From a virus, in IMG/VR virus record IMGVR_UViG_3300022074_000175, positions 1 to 34,490 of that record: DNA of 34,490 nucleotides. The stretch is one strand, 5' to 3'. The position numbers and the translations under genes were made by a program. The notes under the pieces were generated by a model. That model had not been told where the DNA came from and searched no databases. It saw nothing but the letters and a program-made list of their open reading frames with translations. Below, piece by piece: positions 12,063-22,127 of the stretch; the stretch's first letter is position 1, and each line of letters opens with the position of its first letter.

Positions 12063-12442
12063 CTCTTTGCTCTGAGTTCTGCTAAGTCCTTTTCTTTTTT
12101 GCCTCCGTCATAATCCCAGGCATATCCACGATAAACCATTTCTTCATTTAAGTTCGTCTGTCCTATGTAAATCCACCCTAACATTCTACCATACTTACCA
12201 TCTTTCTCTGTCTTCACTTTGAGACCTGAAGGTTCTCCGTCAGCAAGACGTCTTGTAAGAAAAGCTTTTGCTTCAAGGCCCATTTGTTTTTCTTCAAGGT
12301 CACGTGTTCTACTTTCTGGTGCGTCGATGCCAGCAAGACGCACACGTTCTTTTTTTGTAAGGCTGAATCCCAGGTCAATTATCATATCGACAGTATCACC
12401 ATCAACTACCTTTGTTATTTCTTTTATGGCGTATTCATACAT
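12059..12442 (-). CDS. Staphylococcal-nuclease-like (SNase) endonuclease
   Basis: 127 residues. VVDGDTVD, RLAGIDAPESR with Arg35, Asp40 and Glu43, and GKYGRML with Arg86 preserve the calcium-binding and catalytic positions of the thermonuclease fold, in almost the same numbering as the staphylococcal enzyme. NEEMVYRGYAW is also typical. It would degrade DNA with calcium. There is no signal peptide, so it acts in the cytoplasm or is released at lysis. The start overlaps the giant gene's stop by one base (TAATG). Adjacency to an EF-hand protein hints at shared calcium dependence. Confidence 0.9.
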   Translation of the reverse strand: MYEYAIKEITKVVDGDTVDMIIDLGFSLTKKERVRLAGIDAPESRTRDLEEKQMGLEAKAFLTRRLADGEPSGLKVKTEKDGKYGRMLGWIYIGQTNLNEEMVYRGYAWDYDGGKKEKDLAELRAKR

Positions 12443-15400
12443 TAGTAATAAAACCTACCTCTTCCTTTTGTATTTTCTCCAGCTATCGCATCTACGATTC
12501 CCTCTCTTGCTGCTCTGTTACCTCCAACAATCGGAATACGTGTAGCAAACTCACGTGCAGCTGCTCTTTCTTTTGCATTGCTGTTACCTTTGTCGTCAAA
12601 AATACCAGCAGCAGTTGTCATTGCTGAAGGCACAAGACCAACAGTTGGGCCAAGAAGTGTGGATACCATTCTGTTCGCACCATATGCACCATTGTCTATT
12701 TGTGTTGCGAATGAATGTATGATGTCACCAAGAAGACCAAACCCTCCCATGATAGCCATACCTTCAAAATACCAGCCTAAGAAATCATTGTAATCTCCAT
12801 GTGTTTTTTCGTCGTGACCAAGTATTTTAGCTAGGTTTCTTTTCCTAACTTCAGGGCTTTTGTTTTCTTCACCACCCCTAGACTGCAAGACGTCTTTGAC
12901 AGACAACGTTCCCGCACCAAACGCTGGGCCAAGTAAGAAGAATCCCATAGCTGGTTTGAAGTTTCCTTTATCCATCTCTCTCATTACATGTCCACCCATT
13001 CTTGCCATCATTAGAGGAAATGATTTGAGCTGGAATACGAGCGCACCGAAAGGTGTCTGCGCCCACATAGGTACATCATTTGGATTTGGTTGGAATATGC
13101 TGTCATCTGCAAATTTAAGAATAGCCAGCTTCACGTCTGGGTCTTCCAACATTTTTGTGTTGCCAAGTGCAACTCTTTCTTTTCTTTGGTTCGGCAAAAA
13201 CTTTTCAAGGCCATATTGTTTTAATGCACGATGTGCTTCTTTATAGCTTCTAGTTTGTTCTCCGTACCCCTTGCTTGGTTTAAAATTGTTGTAAGCCTTT
13301 TCTTGCATAGACTGAAACCAGTTAAAGGCTGTGGCTCCAGCTATCTTTCTTTGCATGTCAGTCCAGTCTGTAAGCAACGTAGCATTAAAGAAAGCGTGTG
13401 ATGCTTTACCATCAGGTGCGCCATACAGATGTATCATTCTTTCGTGGACAATGTTTTCCATAGCCACACCCGTATTTATAATGCCCCTTCTAATTGCTGG
13501 GTCACCAGTTAGGCTGTTCATCTGAGCCAATGCTTTTATGTATGACTTCATACTTCCAGAACGTATGATTGGCAGAACAACGTCACCAAGTGATGTCAGT
13601 GTTGTATAAGAAAGAAGTGTAACGTTGTTAAAGAAACGCATCTTTCTGGAGAAGTTCATAACACTTTGGTTGCCTTGACCATCCATAGGTTTCTTCATGG
13701 CAACTTGCATTGAAGCTTCTATAAACTTGTGGTCGTCTGGTTGTAGTGCGCCTTGTTTCCCGCCAAAGTCTTCCAGGGCGTGAACAATAGCTTCAGCTCT
13801 ACGTCTGTACGTTGGATTAATTTTTCCTGTAGTTCCATCAACAGGCGCAACACTATAAAGAAGTTGTCTAACAGCTGGCGCACCGCCAACTCTATTTGCC
13901 TCATCCAACTTCTCGACAAAAGGACGAACATTGTGTCTGCCACCACCACTAAAAGGCATGGCTACAAGTTCTTGCAAAGTATATATCTCTTGTTTTCCGT
14001 CTGCGTTCATAGATGTTCTGTCCATACGGAACACTTTGTCAGTTGTAAGAAGGTCAGCTATTCCAGATAGACCTTCGTCTGCAACCTTCAGATAATCGTA
14101 TACAGCGTGACTGTTTACACCTAGCTCATCAATGTGAGTCATTCTTCGAGAGCTGCCCTCAAAGTATTTCACCAACATTGCATCTAAGTCATCTTCAAGA
14201 AATGGCTCCAGCTCTTTTAAATTGTCACGTAGTCTTGGGTCATCAAGATTAATAATCCTTGAGTAGTCTACGTTTTCAAACGTTGGGTTTCTTGTTGTGC
14301 CTCTTATCGCATGATACACACCATCAGAACCTTCTTCAGTAAGTGTAGCTATAATTCCTTTTGCAAAAGCATCTGATTCTACTTCTGGTGAAGGAGGTAA
14401 ACCATTAAGAGTTCTTTCTGCTTGGTGATAATTTTTAAGAGCAACTCTAAATTCATTTACATTCTTTGTAATCTTATCAGCGCTCCACACCTGTGGGAAA
14501 TAGTTACGTCTGTAGCCAACGTCTATACCAGCTTCAACCATTGCTTTACGTTCTGCATCAAAAGCTGCACGAACCTGTTTGTAGACAAGTCTTTCTGGCT
14601 CAGTTAAAAGTTTCTCTTGTCTTGTTCCGTCACCGTAACGTAAAGCTTTTACAATTTTTTTGTATGATTGTGGTTGTTCTGCAAGTCTGTCCGTACCAGC
14701 GTAACGTCCTATTTTTCCACCAACGTTTACAGATTTTTTAAACCACCTTTTTAAACTGCCGTCAGAATCAGGAAGCTTTCTAAGTGACTCTTGTATTGGA
14801 AAGTATATGCCAGCAAAACGTGAGTTTAATTTAGGGAAGTGGTCTTTATACCAACCAGCAAGCCAGTTTGCTCCCATCTTTTTCATTCTGTTTGATTGAG
14901 TATCAAGGAATCGAGATGCACCCTGTCGCCTAATTGCTTGTTCTTCTTTGGGTGTAATGGTTCTTTTTCTCATAAGAGACATGAGAGCGCCAACGTAAGA
15001 TGGGTCACCACCAGCTGTTTCTAGTAGTTCACCGAACTCGCCAACAGGGATGTCGTCCACTTTAGATATAGACTCGGAAGACAAAGCTTCGACAATGCCA
15101 CCAGTTGCACCTTTTGGTATTGGTGTAATCTTTGGCTCACTCTTAAAGAGACCTTCTTGAATTTGGTCAAAGTCGTCAGCGTCAATATGTTTGACCTGAT
15201 TAGGCTTAAACAGAACAGCTGTTGTGTGTTCTCTGCTTGTGGCTCCGTATGTTCTATTGGTTTCCATAAGTTCTGGGCCATCGTTCAAACTGTTTCTATG
15301 TGTAGTTAACAGCCCATCATAACCCATCTCTTGAAGCATGCCGTTTAACTCTGATTGAGCGCCAGACCTACTTCTGCCACCGAAGTTTATCATTGAATCA

Positions 15401-18400
15401 ATAATGCTTTTGTAAATATCCTCACCAGTTCGTGGGCCTAGCTGTGAGTTGTTTCGTCCAAGACCAGATAGACTGCTGAATACTTGAGACGGCAAGCCTT
15501 CTTCAAGAAACTTAGCAGCAAGTGCTTCAATGAAAGGATGCTCTTCGTCTGAGTAAACAGTATTTGCACGGAAATCAGCTGGGCTTTTGAGATTAATTAC
15601 AGTAGGTAACACGTCTCCTTCTAACTCCAAGCCTTTGTTCTTGAAGTTATCTACAATAGCTCTTTCAGCTTGTATTAATTCGTCAAGCTGTTCTTTAATT
15701 AACGTTCTTTCAGCTGTAAGTTCTTTAGCCAGATACACGTCTGACTCAGGGTCAAACTCAGCAAACTGTCTACGTAACTTTCCAATGTCACGCCTAATTA
15801 TAACCAACTCATAAGCGTCAAAATGTAAGTCTTCTTTTATATTGTCTGGTAAATCAACGCCATCTATTGCGTCAACCATAGCTTGAAACGTCGGTGTCCT
15901 TGCGTACATCTGCGATGCAACATAAGGGTTCTCTGTTACGTAAATCCCTGGGCCATAAACACCAACCTCAGAAGGTCTCATGTGTATGTTTGGGTTTGTT
16001 TCTTTTTTAAAAACGTTCTTTCTAGGTGTGCCATGATAAAAGAAAATTGGCATTTGTGTGCTTTGGTCTTCTCCAAAGCCTTTGTTTGTAAAGTTAAGAA
16101 CCCTAGCTTGCTTGTCTTTTGGCATGCTCATAAATGTGTCGTAAGCATAATCTGCTGCATAACTTGGGTGTGTAAGATATTTGCCTTGCAAAGTGCCAGC
16201 CATTGGTCTTGATACAGCTGTGTCTTCAAACATATCTCCGTAAAAAGTTACACGTCTGAAAGCATCTTTAACGTCTTGTCTTCCAATTTGTCCGTTAATT
16301 ATGTAAGACGCATATTCAGCAGTTCTGTTGATTGCATCATCCATAAGAGAAATGTTTTGAACAGCATACATGTCGTCACCTAAAGCATCAGCCAAGATGT
16401 CGTCTCTTGTTATGTCTTCTTTCATGTACTTTGTAATCGAATCGCCAAACCATTCGTAAGCCAACATGTCTTCTTTTGTTGAGCTATAAAAGTCATTGTA
16501 CTTTGAGCCGTATTTGTTTTCTATCTCAGCTCTAACCTTTGGGCTCGTATTTTTATAAGCAGTTTGTATAACACCCATCTCGTCTGACTCAAGAGCCCCA
16601 GAACGAATAACCATTTTGTTAAGCTCTGTGAATACTTCGTCTGGATTACCTGTTTCTTTGGTAAGGCTAGTTCCCAAACGTCTTACAAGGTTTCTAAAGT
16701 TTTTGAAGTCAGGATGCTGGTAATTGCCAAATGCACCCCCGCCAGAAACAGAGTAATCTCCACCAGCAAGACGTGCCATATCATCCATTGTAACTTTGTT
16801 TACGTCTTCCATAGTGCCAACAGAAGCCTTGTTTAGAATATTAAACATTCTGTAAGCTATAGTTCTGCTAGTTGTTTCTATCTCAGGGCTTCTATGTGTT
16901 ATGAAAGAAAGCATCTCACGAACGCTAGCCCTTGCAGACGGAGGTATGCCATCACTAGCCATAACACCTCTGCTGTGATTTATCTCTATCTGTAGAGCGT
17001 CTTTTGTTTTCTTAAATCTTGGTGACAGTATCTTGCCAGTACCACTTTTAGCACGTTTGTTGTTTTGCCTACGCTGTATTTCAAACAACAACTCACTAAG
17101 CCTGTCTTTGTCACCTGTGTGCAAGGCGTCAAGAAATGAAACCTCTAAGTCTTGACCGCTCATTTTAAATGTTTCACGTGAAACTTTTACAGGTTTGCCT
17201 TTGATTGTGGACGATTTAATTTTGTTTACAATCTCCAAGCCAATCTGGTCACCATAGTCTGAGCCTTTATGCTTTACATAAAGGGCTCGTAAGTCAGCGA
17301 TGCTTTTACCTTTGACGCTGTTAGTTCTTCCAGCATCAATAGCTTCTTTGCCATCTCTTGCTCTGTCGTTACGTTTTTTCTTAGAGTTATTTACAGCTTC
17401 TTCTGTAGTCAGATTGTCCTGTCTGTCCTTTTTCTTTTTAGCATTACGTATTGTAGTTGTGCCTTTGACTTCACCGTTAGCTCGTTTAGGCGCTGCACCT
17501 CTATCAAGCGAACTTGGCTTTGAATCTGGAACAAGGTCTACAGTTTCTTCTACACGCTGATAGGCATTGTTTAACTGCTTGTCCAACATGCCAAGTAAGT
17601 TTTCTGTAGACGAGGCTTGTAAGTTTTTAATTCGACCAGGGACGCCCTCTGCTGGTACAAACGTTCCAGCATAGCCATTATGGTAAAAGTCTTTCAACTG
17701 GTCTGCTACTTTCTCCATGTCTGACTCTGTAGAAAAGTCGCCATAGTTACGTGCATCAAACCCATCGTCTGTGCCGTATTGTTTGCCGTCAATTATCTCA
17801 TCATAGTTGTTGATTCGGTCACGAATAAGCTTGACCATGCCACGTCTGCCAACACCTTTTCTTAGAGGTGAGAAAATAGCTTGCTCAACACCATCACGTG
17901 CTACCAGTTTAGAGTTTGGAACCATCTCAAGCAGCAGTTTTTGCAGTTCTCTATGAGCATTAACAATGGCACTAGGACTGTCAGAAGCTATAGCTGACTC
18001 TATGTCTTCTCTAGCCAATGTTACTTGTATAAACCGCTTGTGTATATGTTTACCCAAAGGTGTGTCTGGTCTAGCGCCAACACCCAAAGTAAATGTTTTT
18101 TCTTCTCCAATGTCTGGGATAATCTTTGCAAACAATGGCTCAAGATTAGGGTCAATCTTTGCACCACGATAGTATCTATCAAAGATAGCCTTTACATAAC
18201 CACCGATTCTTTCCCAAAACTTTTCTGTGTTTAGGTCTGGAGACTGCCTGTTTCTTGTAGCCCACATTTCAAACTGTTCAGCAAAGAACTCTGCTGGTTT
18301 GGTAGCTACATTTATTTTAAAAAGTTGACCTTCTCTTGTTGCGTTTGCTTCTCCTTGAGGTAAAGCCCTGAAATCATCGTTTACAGTCCTGTCAAAACGA

Positions 18401-21400
18401 CCCCCTTTATATTGAGATTTAGCAATGTTCCAAAACTCTGACCTGTCTTTCGGTGAAAGAATATTGTGATAAGCCCAGTGAGCTACCTCATGGTACAAAA
18501 CATTAAGTCTTGGCTGGACTATAATGTCTTTTGGCCCTTGTTTTGTCTGAATCTGTATATCGTTTTGTATTGAGCTGTAAAGACCTTGGCTTCCTCCCAA
18601 CCTTTCTTTACCTATAAGAAGAGGGGCTTTGTCAGGGTCTCCACCAAGACTATCAATAAATCTTTTTGCTTCAGCTATTTCGTCTGCTGGGTGTCCAGCG
18701 AATATCTTGTCAATCTGTAGCTTTGCTTCACGCCTTGTAGCTGTAGGCATGCTGTATCCGTTAGGAGAAAGCTTTGCCTCCAAACCTTTTACAAACGCCA
18801 TGTGTTCGATATGTCTGTCTATCTCTTGTTCTTTAAGAGGCCAACGTCTGCTCTCCATATTGTTGACCATAGCACGTACGTCACGACCAAAAACTTTTCT
18901 GCCATTGATTTCAGCATTACGAAAAAAAGCTGTAGGAGTGTATGCGCTTATCTCCTTGAGGGTAGCCATGTCCATGTCATCGAGTTCAAGCTCTAGCTTG
19001 TCAAAGTCATCAATTTCCATAGGGTCGCCACGACCAGTGGCTCCACCAGTTTCTAGTCTTGCAGCATCTGGATTTACGTCTTCTGCTTCAGGAGGAAGGC
19101 TGTCAAATAGTTTACGTCTTGCAGCAGATGTCGGTGCTTTTGCTTCCATTGGAGCGTAACGCACTTCCCAGTTTGCTGGGTCAGACTTTGCCCCACCTTT
19201 TTGCCCTATAATGGCTTCGATACCTTTGTTTTCACGTATCTGTTTTTCGCTAATCATACGTACGTCTTCAGAGTCTAGCTTAGAACGAACGATTAATTTT
19301 TTACTTCCGCTTGTTGTGTTTATTTCTGTAACAGGAGCAAGCTTCGGCTTCTCTCCATTACCAAGAGCCGTTATGGTTTTTACAAATTTTTCTACGTCAC
19401 CATCTTCGTTAAAAGCATCAAGGGCTTTTCTTGTTGATTCTTCTGTCAGACCCTCCTCTGGCTCTGGCGCTTCCTTAACAACTGACTTAATGTCTTTTTT
19501 CTTGATGTCTTGACCAAGCATACGCATTAAGAATGTGTAATCTGTGTATGACCTTTTAGTTGTTGCATCAGCAAAAAGAGTTGTACCCTTTTTGACTCGT
19601 ACCTTTGCACCATTAGGGCCAATAGCTTGTTCACCACCAGAAACATACGTAACAATCCCTGGGCCTTTACCTGACCTTGCTTGCAAGTCAGCTTTAAGTA
19701 TGGCTTCTTCTTTTGGAATCTCATTCGTCTTTACACGATACTGACCAGTAACTGTATACCCGTCACCTACAGACGTACCTTTTTTAAGTATGCCTTGAAT
19801 CTTACCTTCTAAATCTCTGCCAGCATTTTCAAAAATACTTCTTGCTTCAATAGAGTCTGAAGACGAACGCACACCACTTTCTTTTTGAGTCGGCATACCT
19901 CGACGTTTATTTATTTCTCCTAAAGCTAATACTCTTGCAGTCTGCTCGGAATACTCAGGATTATCAGCCATGAGTTCTTTCATTCTGCGTTTGATAGCTT
20001 TTTCTTCTGTCATTGTTAGTGGCTTGCCAGAGCTATCGCTTGGGTTTTCTTCAATTTTGTTTACTGTTTTTCTTACAATCGCCATTATGTCTTGAGGGTC
20101 AGATGTAATCCCTATGTCTTTTCGTTTTGACATAACCTCGGCAGCTTCTAAAAAAGTTTTTGCTGTCATACTTGAAGAAGGTGGAAGTTTACTTATAACT
20201 AACTCAGCTTCTTCCATAGCCTTAACTGCCACAGCGTGTGGCTCATCAGACTTATTGGCATTAATAGCTGCATCAACACGTCTTTTAGTTACTCTTCCGT
20301 TCTTTGATTTTGGAGCTGGAGTAATATCTGCTGGGTTTAACCCAGCCATAAGTGCATTACCTCTTGAATCTGCATCTATAAGTATTTTTGGCGTATCAAT
20401 TTTTTCTACAGAACCATCAGCTTCTGGCGGAGCAACTTTAGCCTCTGGTGCTGGGGCTTCTGTTTTAGTGCTAGCATCTTTTGCTTTAGCTACAATTTGA
20501 TTTATCGCAGACTGCTTAAATTTATTTTGACCGTCAACAATCCCTGGAACTGAGTAAATTCCTTTTGCATAATCAGCTTCAAAATCAGCTTGAGTATAGC
20601 CGTCGTTTAAGACCCCTCTAACTTCCTCTTTTTGTTTGTCGTTAAGAAATGGCCCATCATCTCCAAAAATATCTATTTTAGGTGGGGCTTTATCGACAGG
20701 TTCTGTCGGCACTGTTTCGTCTACGGGTGTTGTTTCGTCTGTAGCTTTAGCTGTTGTTGTGTCAGCAGCTGCTGGAGCTTCCCCTTCTGGAAGCACGTCA
20801 TCAACGTTTTTCTCTTTGTACTGTGCAAGTATTGCTCTAGCATCAGCAGATTCCATAGGATTGTCAGCGTCACTTATACGCTCAAAGACGTCTAGGTCAT
20901 CTTCAAACCTAGTTCTCATCTTTGCTGCTTTATTTAAATTTGGTAGTTCGTTTGTTCCTTCAAGCCTTTTTATTTCGGCTTGTTCTCTTTTTAAGCGTTC
21001 GCCAAAACTTTGCAAAGCAGCAAACACATCTCTTGAGTTTTTAATTTCTTGGATTGTTTCGTCGTCTGCACCAGTAGCAACTGCATCTCTGTATGCTTTT
21101 CTTTCACCCTCTAAGATACTTGATACTTTTTCAATCTTTGCATCCATTGGGTCTACAGGAACTTCACCAGCTACACTGTCTGCACCCGTAGCAATACCTT
21201 CTGGCTCTGCGAAAAATGTGTCTGGGCCTTCCGTGCTTTTTGCCAAAGCCTTTATTGCGTCTTCACCACCTTCGGTAATAACTTGTTCTATTTGTTGTGT
21301 TGTAAATCCTCTTGAGACAAGGTCGTCAACAACTCTGACTGCACCTCTTGCACCAAAGTATCCGCCCAATGCACCAAAAGCACCACCACCAAGAGCGCCA

Positions 21401-22065
21401 CCAGCAGCTCCCAAGGCTGTCATACCAGCTAGTCTGCCAACACTAAATTCATCACGAAGTCCAAGAGACTTATCTCTTGCTTGGGTAGCACCTTCTATTC
21501 CAAGTTCTGCTACTGCTGAATATTTAGCAGCGTCGATACCGCCAGCTAATGCGCCTTGCCCAACACCTGTAAGCTTAGAACGCCCAGCTGTTTTACCACC
21601 AAGGTAAGCAGCCCTTGCAGCTTGACCACCTTTTACTAAACCGCTTACACCTCCCAAAAGATTTATTGGGTCTAGTAAAACAGCGGAGCCAATGTCAGTT
21701 ATTGCTCCAAGCGTGTCCCTTCCGCCATCTTGCCAAAAAGCTGGTAGAGAACGCCACACTTGTTCGATACGTTTTGCACGACCACGTGTTTGTGCATTTG
21801 AAGACATGGCTTCAAGCGCACCCTTACCAGCACTAACTGTGTTAAGGTCTCGCCAAGTGGAATCGCTGTAAAAAGCATCTATGTATTCATCATTAGATGC
21901 GTAATACTCGCCTTTACTTCCGTAATATTCTTTAAGGTCGTTTAAAAAACGTGGGTCTTTAAGTATTTGTGATGGGTCGATATTGTCAGCGTAAGCTAAA
22001 TCATCGCCTAGTGGCTCGGCTACATTTGCTTCAATATCTTCGTATTCAAATCCTGTTCTGTTCAT
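12442..22065 (-). CDS. Giant polyvalent internal virion protein (3207 residues)
   Basis: Almost 9.6 kb in one frame. Residues about 115-260 are Gly/Ala-rich and hydrophobic with GxxxG steps, suggesting membrane insertion. Then long linkers rich in Ala/Pro/Glu. At 1192-1196 HEVAH, with Glu about 1262 in FFAEQFEMW, is a zinc metallopeptidase signature. At about 2005-2290 an ADP-ribosyltransferase-like domain reads FFYHGTPRKNVF, VYGPGIYVTENPYVASQMYA, YDGLLTTH and LFKPNQVKHI. Residues about 2700-3190 are again hydrophobic. Such fusions of effector domains are the polyvalent proteins of phages and mobile elements, probably carried in the virion and injected with DNA. GGAG lies seven bases before the ATG. 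No RNA polymerase motifs were found. Domain calls are strong, delivery is inferred. Confidence 0.9.
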   Translation of the reverse strand: MNRTGFEYEDIEANVAEPLGDDLAYADNIDPSQILKDPRFLNDLKEYYGSKGEYYASNDEYIDAFYSDSTWRDLNTVSAGKGALEAMSSNAQTRGRAKRIEQVWRSLPAFWQDGGRDTLGAITDIGSAVLLDPINLLGGVSGLVKGGQAARAAYLGGKTAGRSKLTGVGQGALAGGIDAAKYSAVAELGIEGATQARDKSLGLRDEFSVGRLAGMTALGAAGGALGGGAFGALGGYFGARGAVRVVDDLVSRGFTTQQIEQVITEGGEDAIKALAKSTEGPDTFFAEPEGIATGADSVAGEVPVDPMDAKIEKVSSILEGERKAYRDAVATGADDETIQEIKNSRDVFAALQSFGERLKREQAEIKRLEGTNELPNLNKAAKMRTRFEDDLDVFERISDADNPMESADARAILAQYKEKNVDDVLPEGEAPAAADTTTAKATDETTPVDETVPTEPVDKAPPKIDIFGDDGPFLNDKQKEEVRGVLNDGYTQADFEADYAKGIYSVPGIVDGQNKFKQSAINQIVAKAKDASTKTEAPAPEAKVAPPEADGSVEKIDTPKILIDADSRGNALMAGLNPADITPAPKSKNGRVTKRRVDAAINANKSDEPHAVAVKAMEEAELVISKLPPSSSMTAKTFLEAAEVMSKRKDIGITSDPQDIMAIVRKTVNKIEENPSDSSGKPLTMTEEKAIKRRMKELMADNPEYSEQTARVLALGEINKRRGMPTQKESGVRSSSDSIEARSIFENAGRDLEGKIQGILKKGTSVGDGYTVTGQYRVKTNEIPKEEAILKADLQARSGKGPGIVTYVSGGEQAIGPNGAKVRVKKGTTLFADATTKRSYTDYTFLMRMLGQDIKKKDIKSVVKEAPEPEEGLTEESTRKALDAFNEDGDVEKFVKTITALGNGEKPKLAPVTEINTTSGSKKLIVRSKLDSEDVRMISEKQIRENKGIEAIIGQKGGAKSDPANWEVRYAPMEAKAPTSAARRKLFDSLPPEAEDVNPDAARLETGGATGRGDPMEIDDFDKLELELDDMDMATLKEISAYTPTAFFRNAEINGRKVFGRDVRAMVNNMESRRWPLKEQEIDRHIEHMAFVKGLEAKLSPNGYSMPTATRREAKLQIDKIFAGHPADEIAEAKRFIDSLGGDPDKAPLLIGKERLGGSQGLYSSIQNDIQIQTKQGPKDIIVQPRLNVLYHEVAHWAYHNILSPKDRSEFWNIAKSQYKGGRFDRTVNDDFRALPQGEANATREGQLFKINVATKPAEFFAEQFEMWATRNRQSPDLNTEKFWERIGGYVKAIFDRYYRGAKIDPNLEPLFAKIIPDIGEEKTFTLGVGARPDTPLGKHIHKRFIQVTLAREDIESAIASDSPSAIVNAHRELQKLLLEMVPNSKLVARDGVEQAIFSPLRKGVGRRGMVKLIRDRINNYDEIIDGKQYGTDDGFDARNYGDFSTESDMEKVADQLKDFYHNGYAGTFVPAEGVPGRIKNLQASSTENLLGMLDKQLNNAYQRVEETVDLVPDSKPSSLDRGAAPKRANGEVKGTTTIRNAKKKKDRQDNLTTEEAVNNSKKKRNDRARDGKEAIDAGRTNSVKGKSIADLRALYVKHKGSDYGDQIGLEIVNKIKSSTIKGKPVKVSRETFKMSGQDLEVSFLDALHTGDKDRLSELLFEIQRRQNNKRAKSGTGKILSPRFKKTKDALQIEINHSRGVMASDGIPPSARASVREMLSFITHRSPEIETTSRTIAYRMFNILNKASVGTMEDVNKVTMDDMARLAGGDYSVSGGGAFGNYQHPDFKNFRNLVRRLGTSLTKETGNPDEVFTELNKMVIRSGALESDEMGVIQTAYKNTSPKVRAEIENKYGSKYNDFYSSTKEDMLAYEWFGDSITKYMKEDITRDDILADALGDDMYAVQNISLMDDAINRTAEYASYIINGQIGRQDVKDAFRRVTFYGDMFEDTAVSRPMAGTLQGKYLTHPSYAADYAYDTFMSMPKDKQARVLNFTNKGFGEDQSTQMPIFFYHGTPRKNVFKKETNPNIHMRPSEVGVYGPGIYVTENPYVASQMYARTPTFQAMVDAIDGVDLPDNIKEDLHFDAYELVIIRRDIGKLRRQFAEFDPESDVYLAKELTAERTLIKEQLDELIQAERAIVDNFKNKGLELEGDVLPTVINLKSPADFRANTVYSDEEHPFIEALAAKFLEEGLPSQVFSSLSGLGRNNSQLGPRTGEDIYKSIIDSMINFGGRSRSGAQSELNGMLQEMGYDGLLTTHRNSLNDGPELMETNRTYGATSREHTTAVLFKPNQVKHIDADDFDQIQEGLFKSEPKITPIPKGATGGIVEALSSESISKVDDIPVGEFGELLETAGGDPSYVGALMSLMRKRTITPKEEQAIRRQGASRFLDTQSNRMKKMGANWLAGWYKDHFPKLNSRFAGIYFPIQESLRKLPDSDGSLKRWFKKSVNVGGKIGRYAGTDRLAEQPQSYKKIVKALRYGDGTRQEKLLTEPERLVYKQVRAAFDAERKAMVEAGIDVGYRRNYFPQVWSADKITKNVNEFRVALKNYHQAERTLNGLPPSPEVESDAFAKGIIATLTEEGSDGVYHAIRGTTRNPTFENVDYSRIINLDDPRLRDNLKELEPFLEDDLDAMLVKYFEGSSRRMTHIDELGVNSHAVYDYLKVADEGLSGIADLLTTDKVFRMDRTSMNADGKQEIYTLQELVAMPFSGGGRHNVRPFVEKLDEANRVGGAPAVRQLLYSVAPVDGTTGKINPTYRRRAEAIVHALEDFGGKQGALQPDDHKFIEASMQVAMKKPMDGQGNQSVMNFSRKMRFFNNVTLLSYTTLTSLGDVVLPIIRSGSMKSYIKALAQMNSLTGDPAIRRGIINTGVAMENIVHERMIHLYGAPDGKASHAFFNATLLTDWTDMQRKIAGATAFNWFQSMQEKAYNNFKPSKGYGEQTRSYKEAHRALKQYGLEKFLPNQRKERVALGNTKMLEDPDVKLAILKFADDSIFQPNPNDVPMWAQTPFGALVFQLKSFPLMMARMGGHVMREMDKGNFKPAMGFFLLGPAFGAGTLSVKDVLQSRGGEENKSPEVRKRNLAKILGHDEKTHGDYNDFLGWYFEGMAIMGGFGLLGDIIHSFATQIDNGAYGANRMVSTLLGPTVGLVPSAMTTAAGIFDDKGNSNAKERAAAREFATRIPIVGGNRAAREGIVDAIAGENTKGRGRFYY

Positions 22066-22116
22066 TCGGTACTCCAGTTATCCGATGATTATAATTTATA
22101 GGAAACTTTATATTTG

Positions 22117-22125
22117 GTCGTCCTA
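22117..22125 (-). repeat. TAGGACGAC motif, copy 3
   Basis: Minus-strand TAGGACGAC three bases after the stop of the 718-residue gene, in the 62-base gap before the giant gene. Identical to copies 1 and 2. Confidence 0.4.
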
Positions 22126-22127
22126 CA

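Noticed and set aside
12442-22065. N4-like virion RNA polymerase
   Set aside because: Size and internal position are similar, but the catalytic TxxGR-type and YG motifs of that family could not be found.
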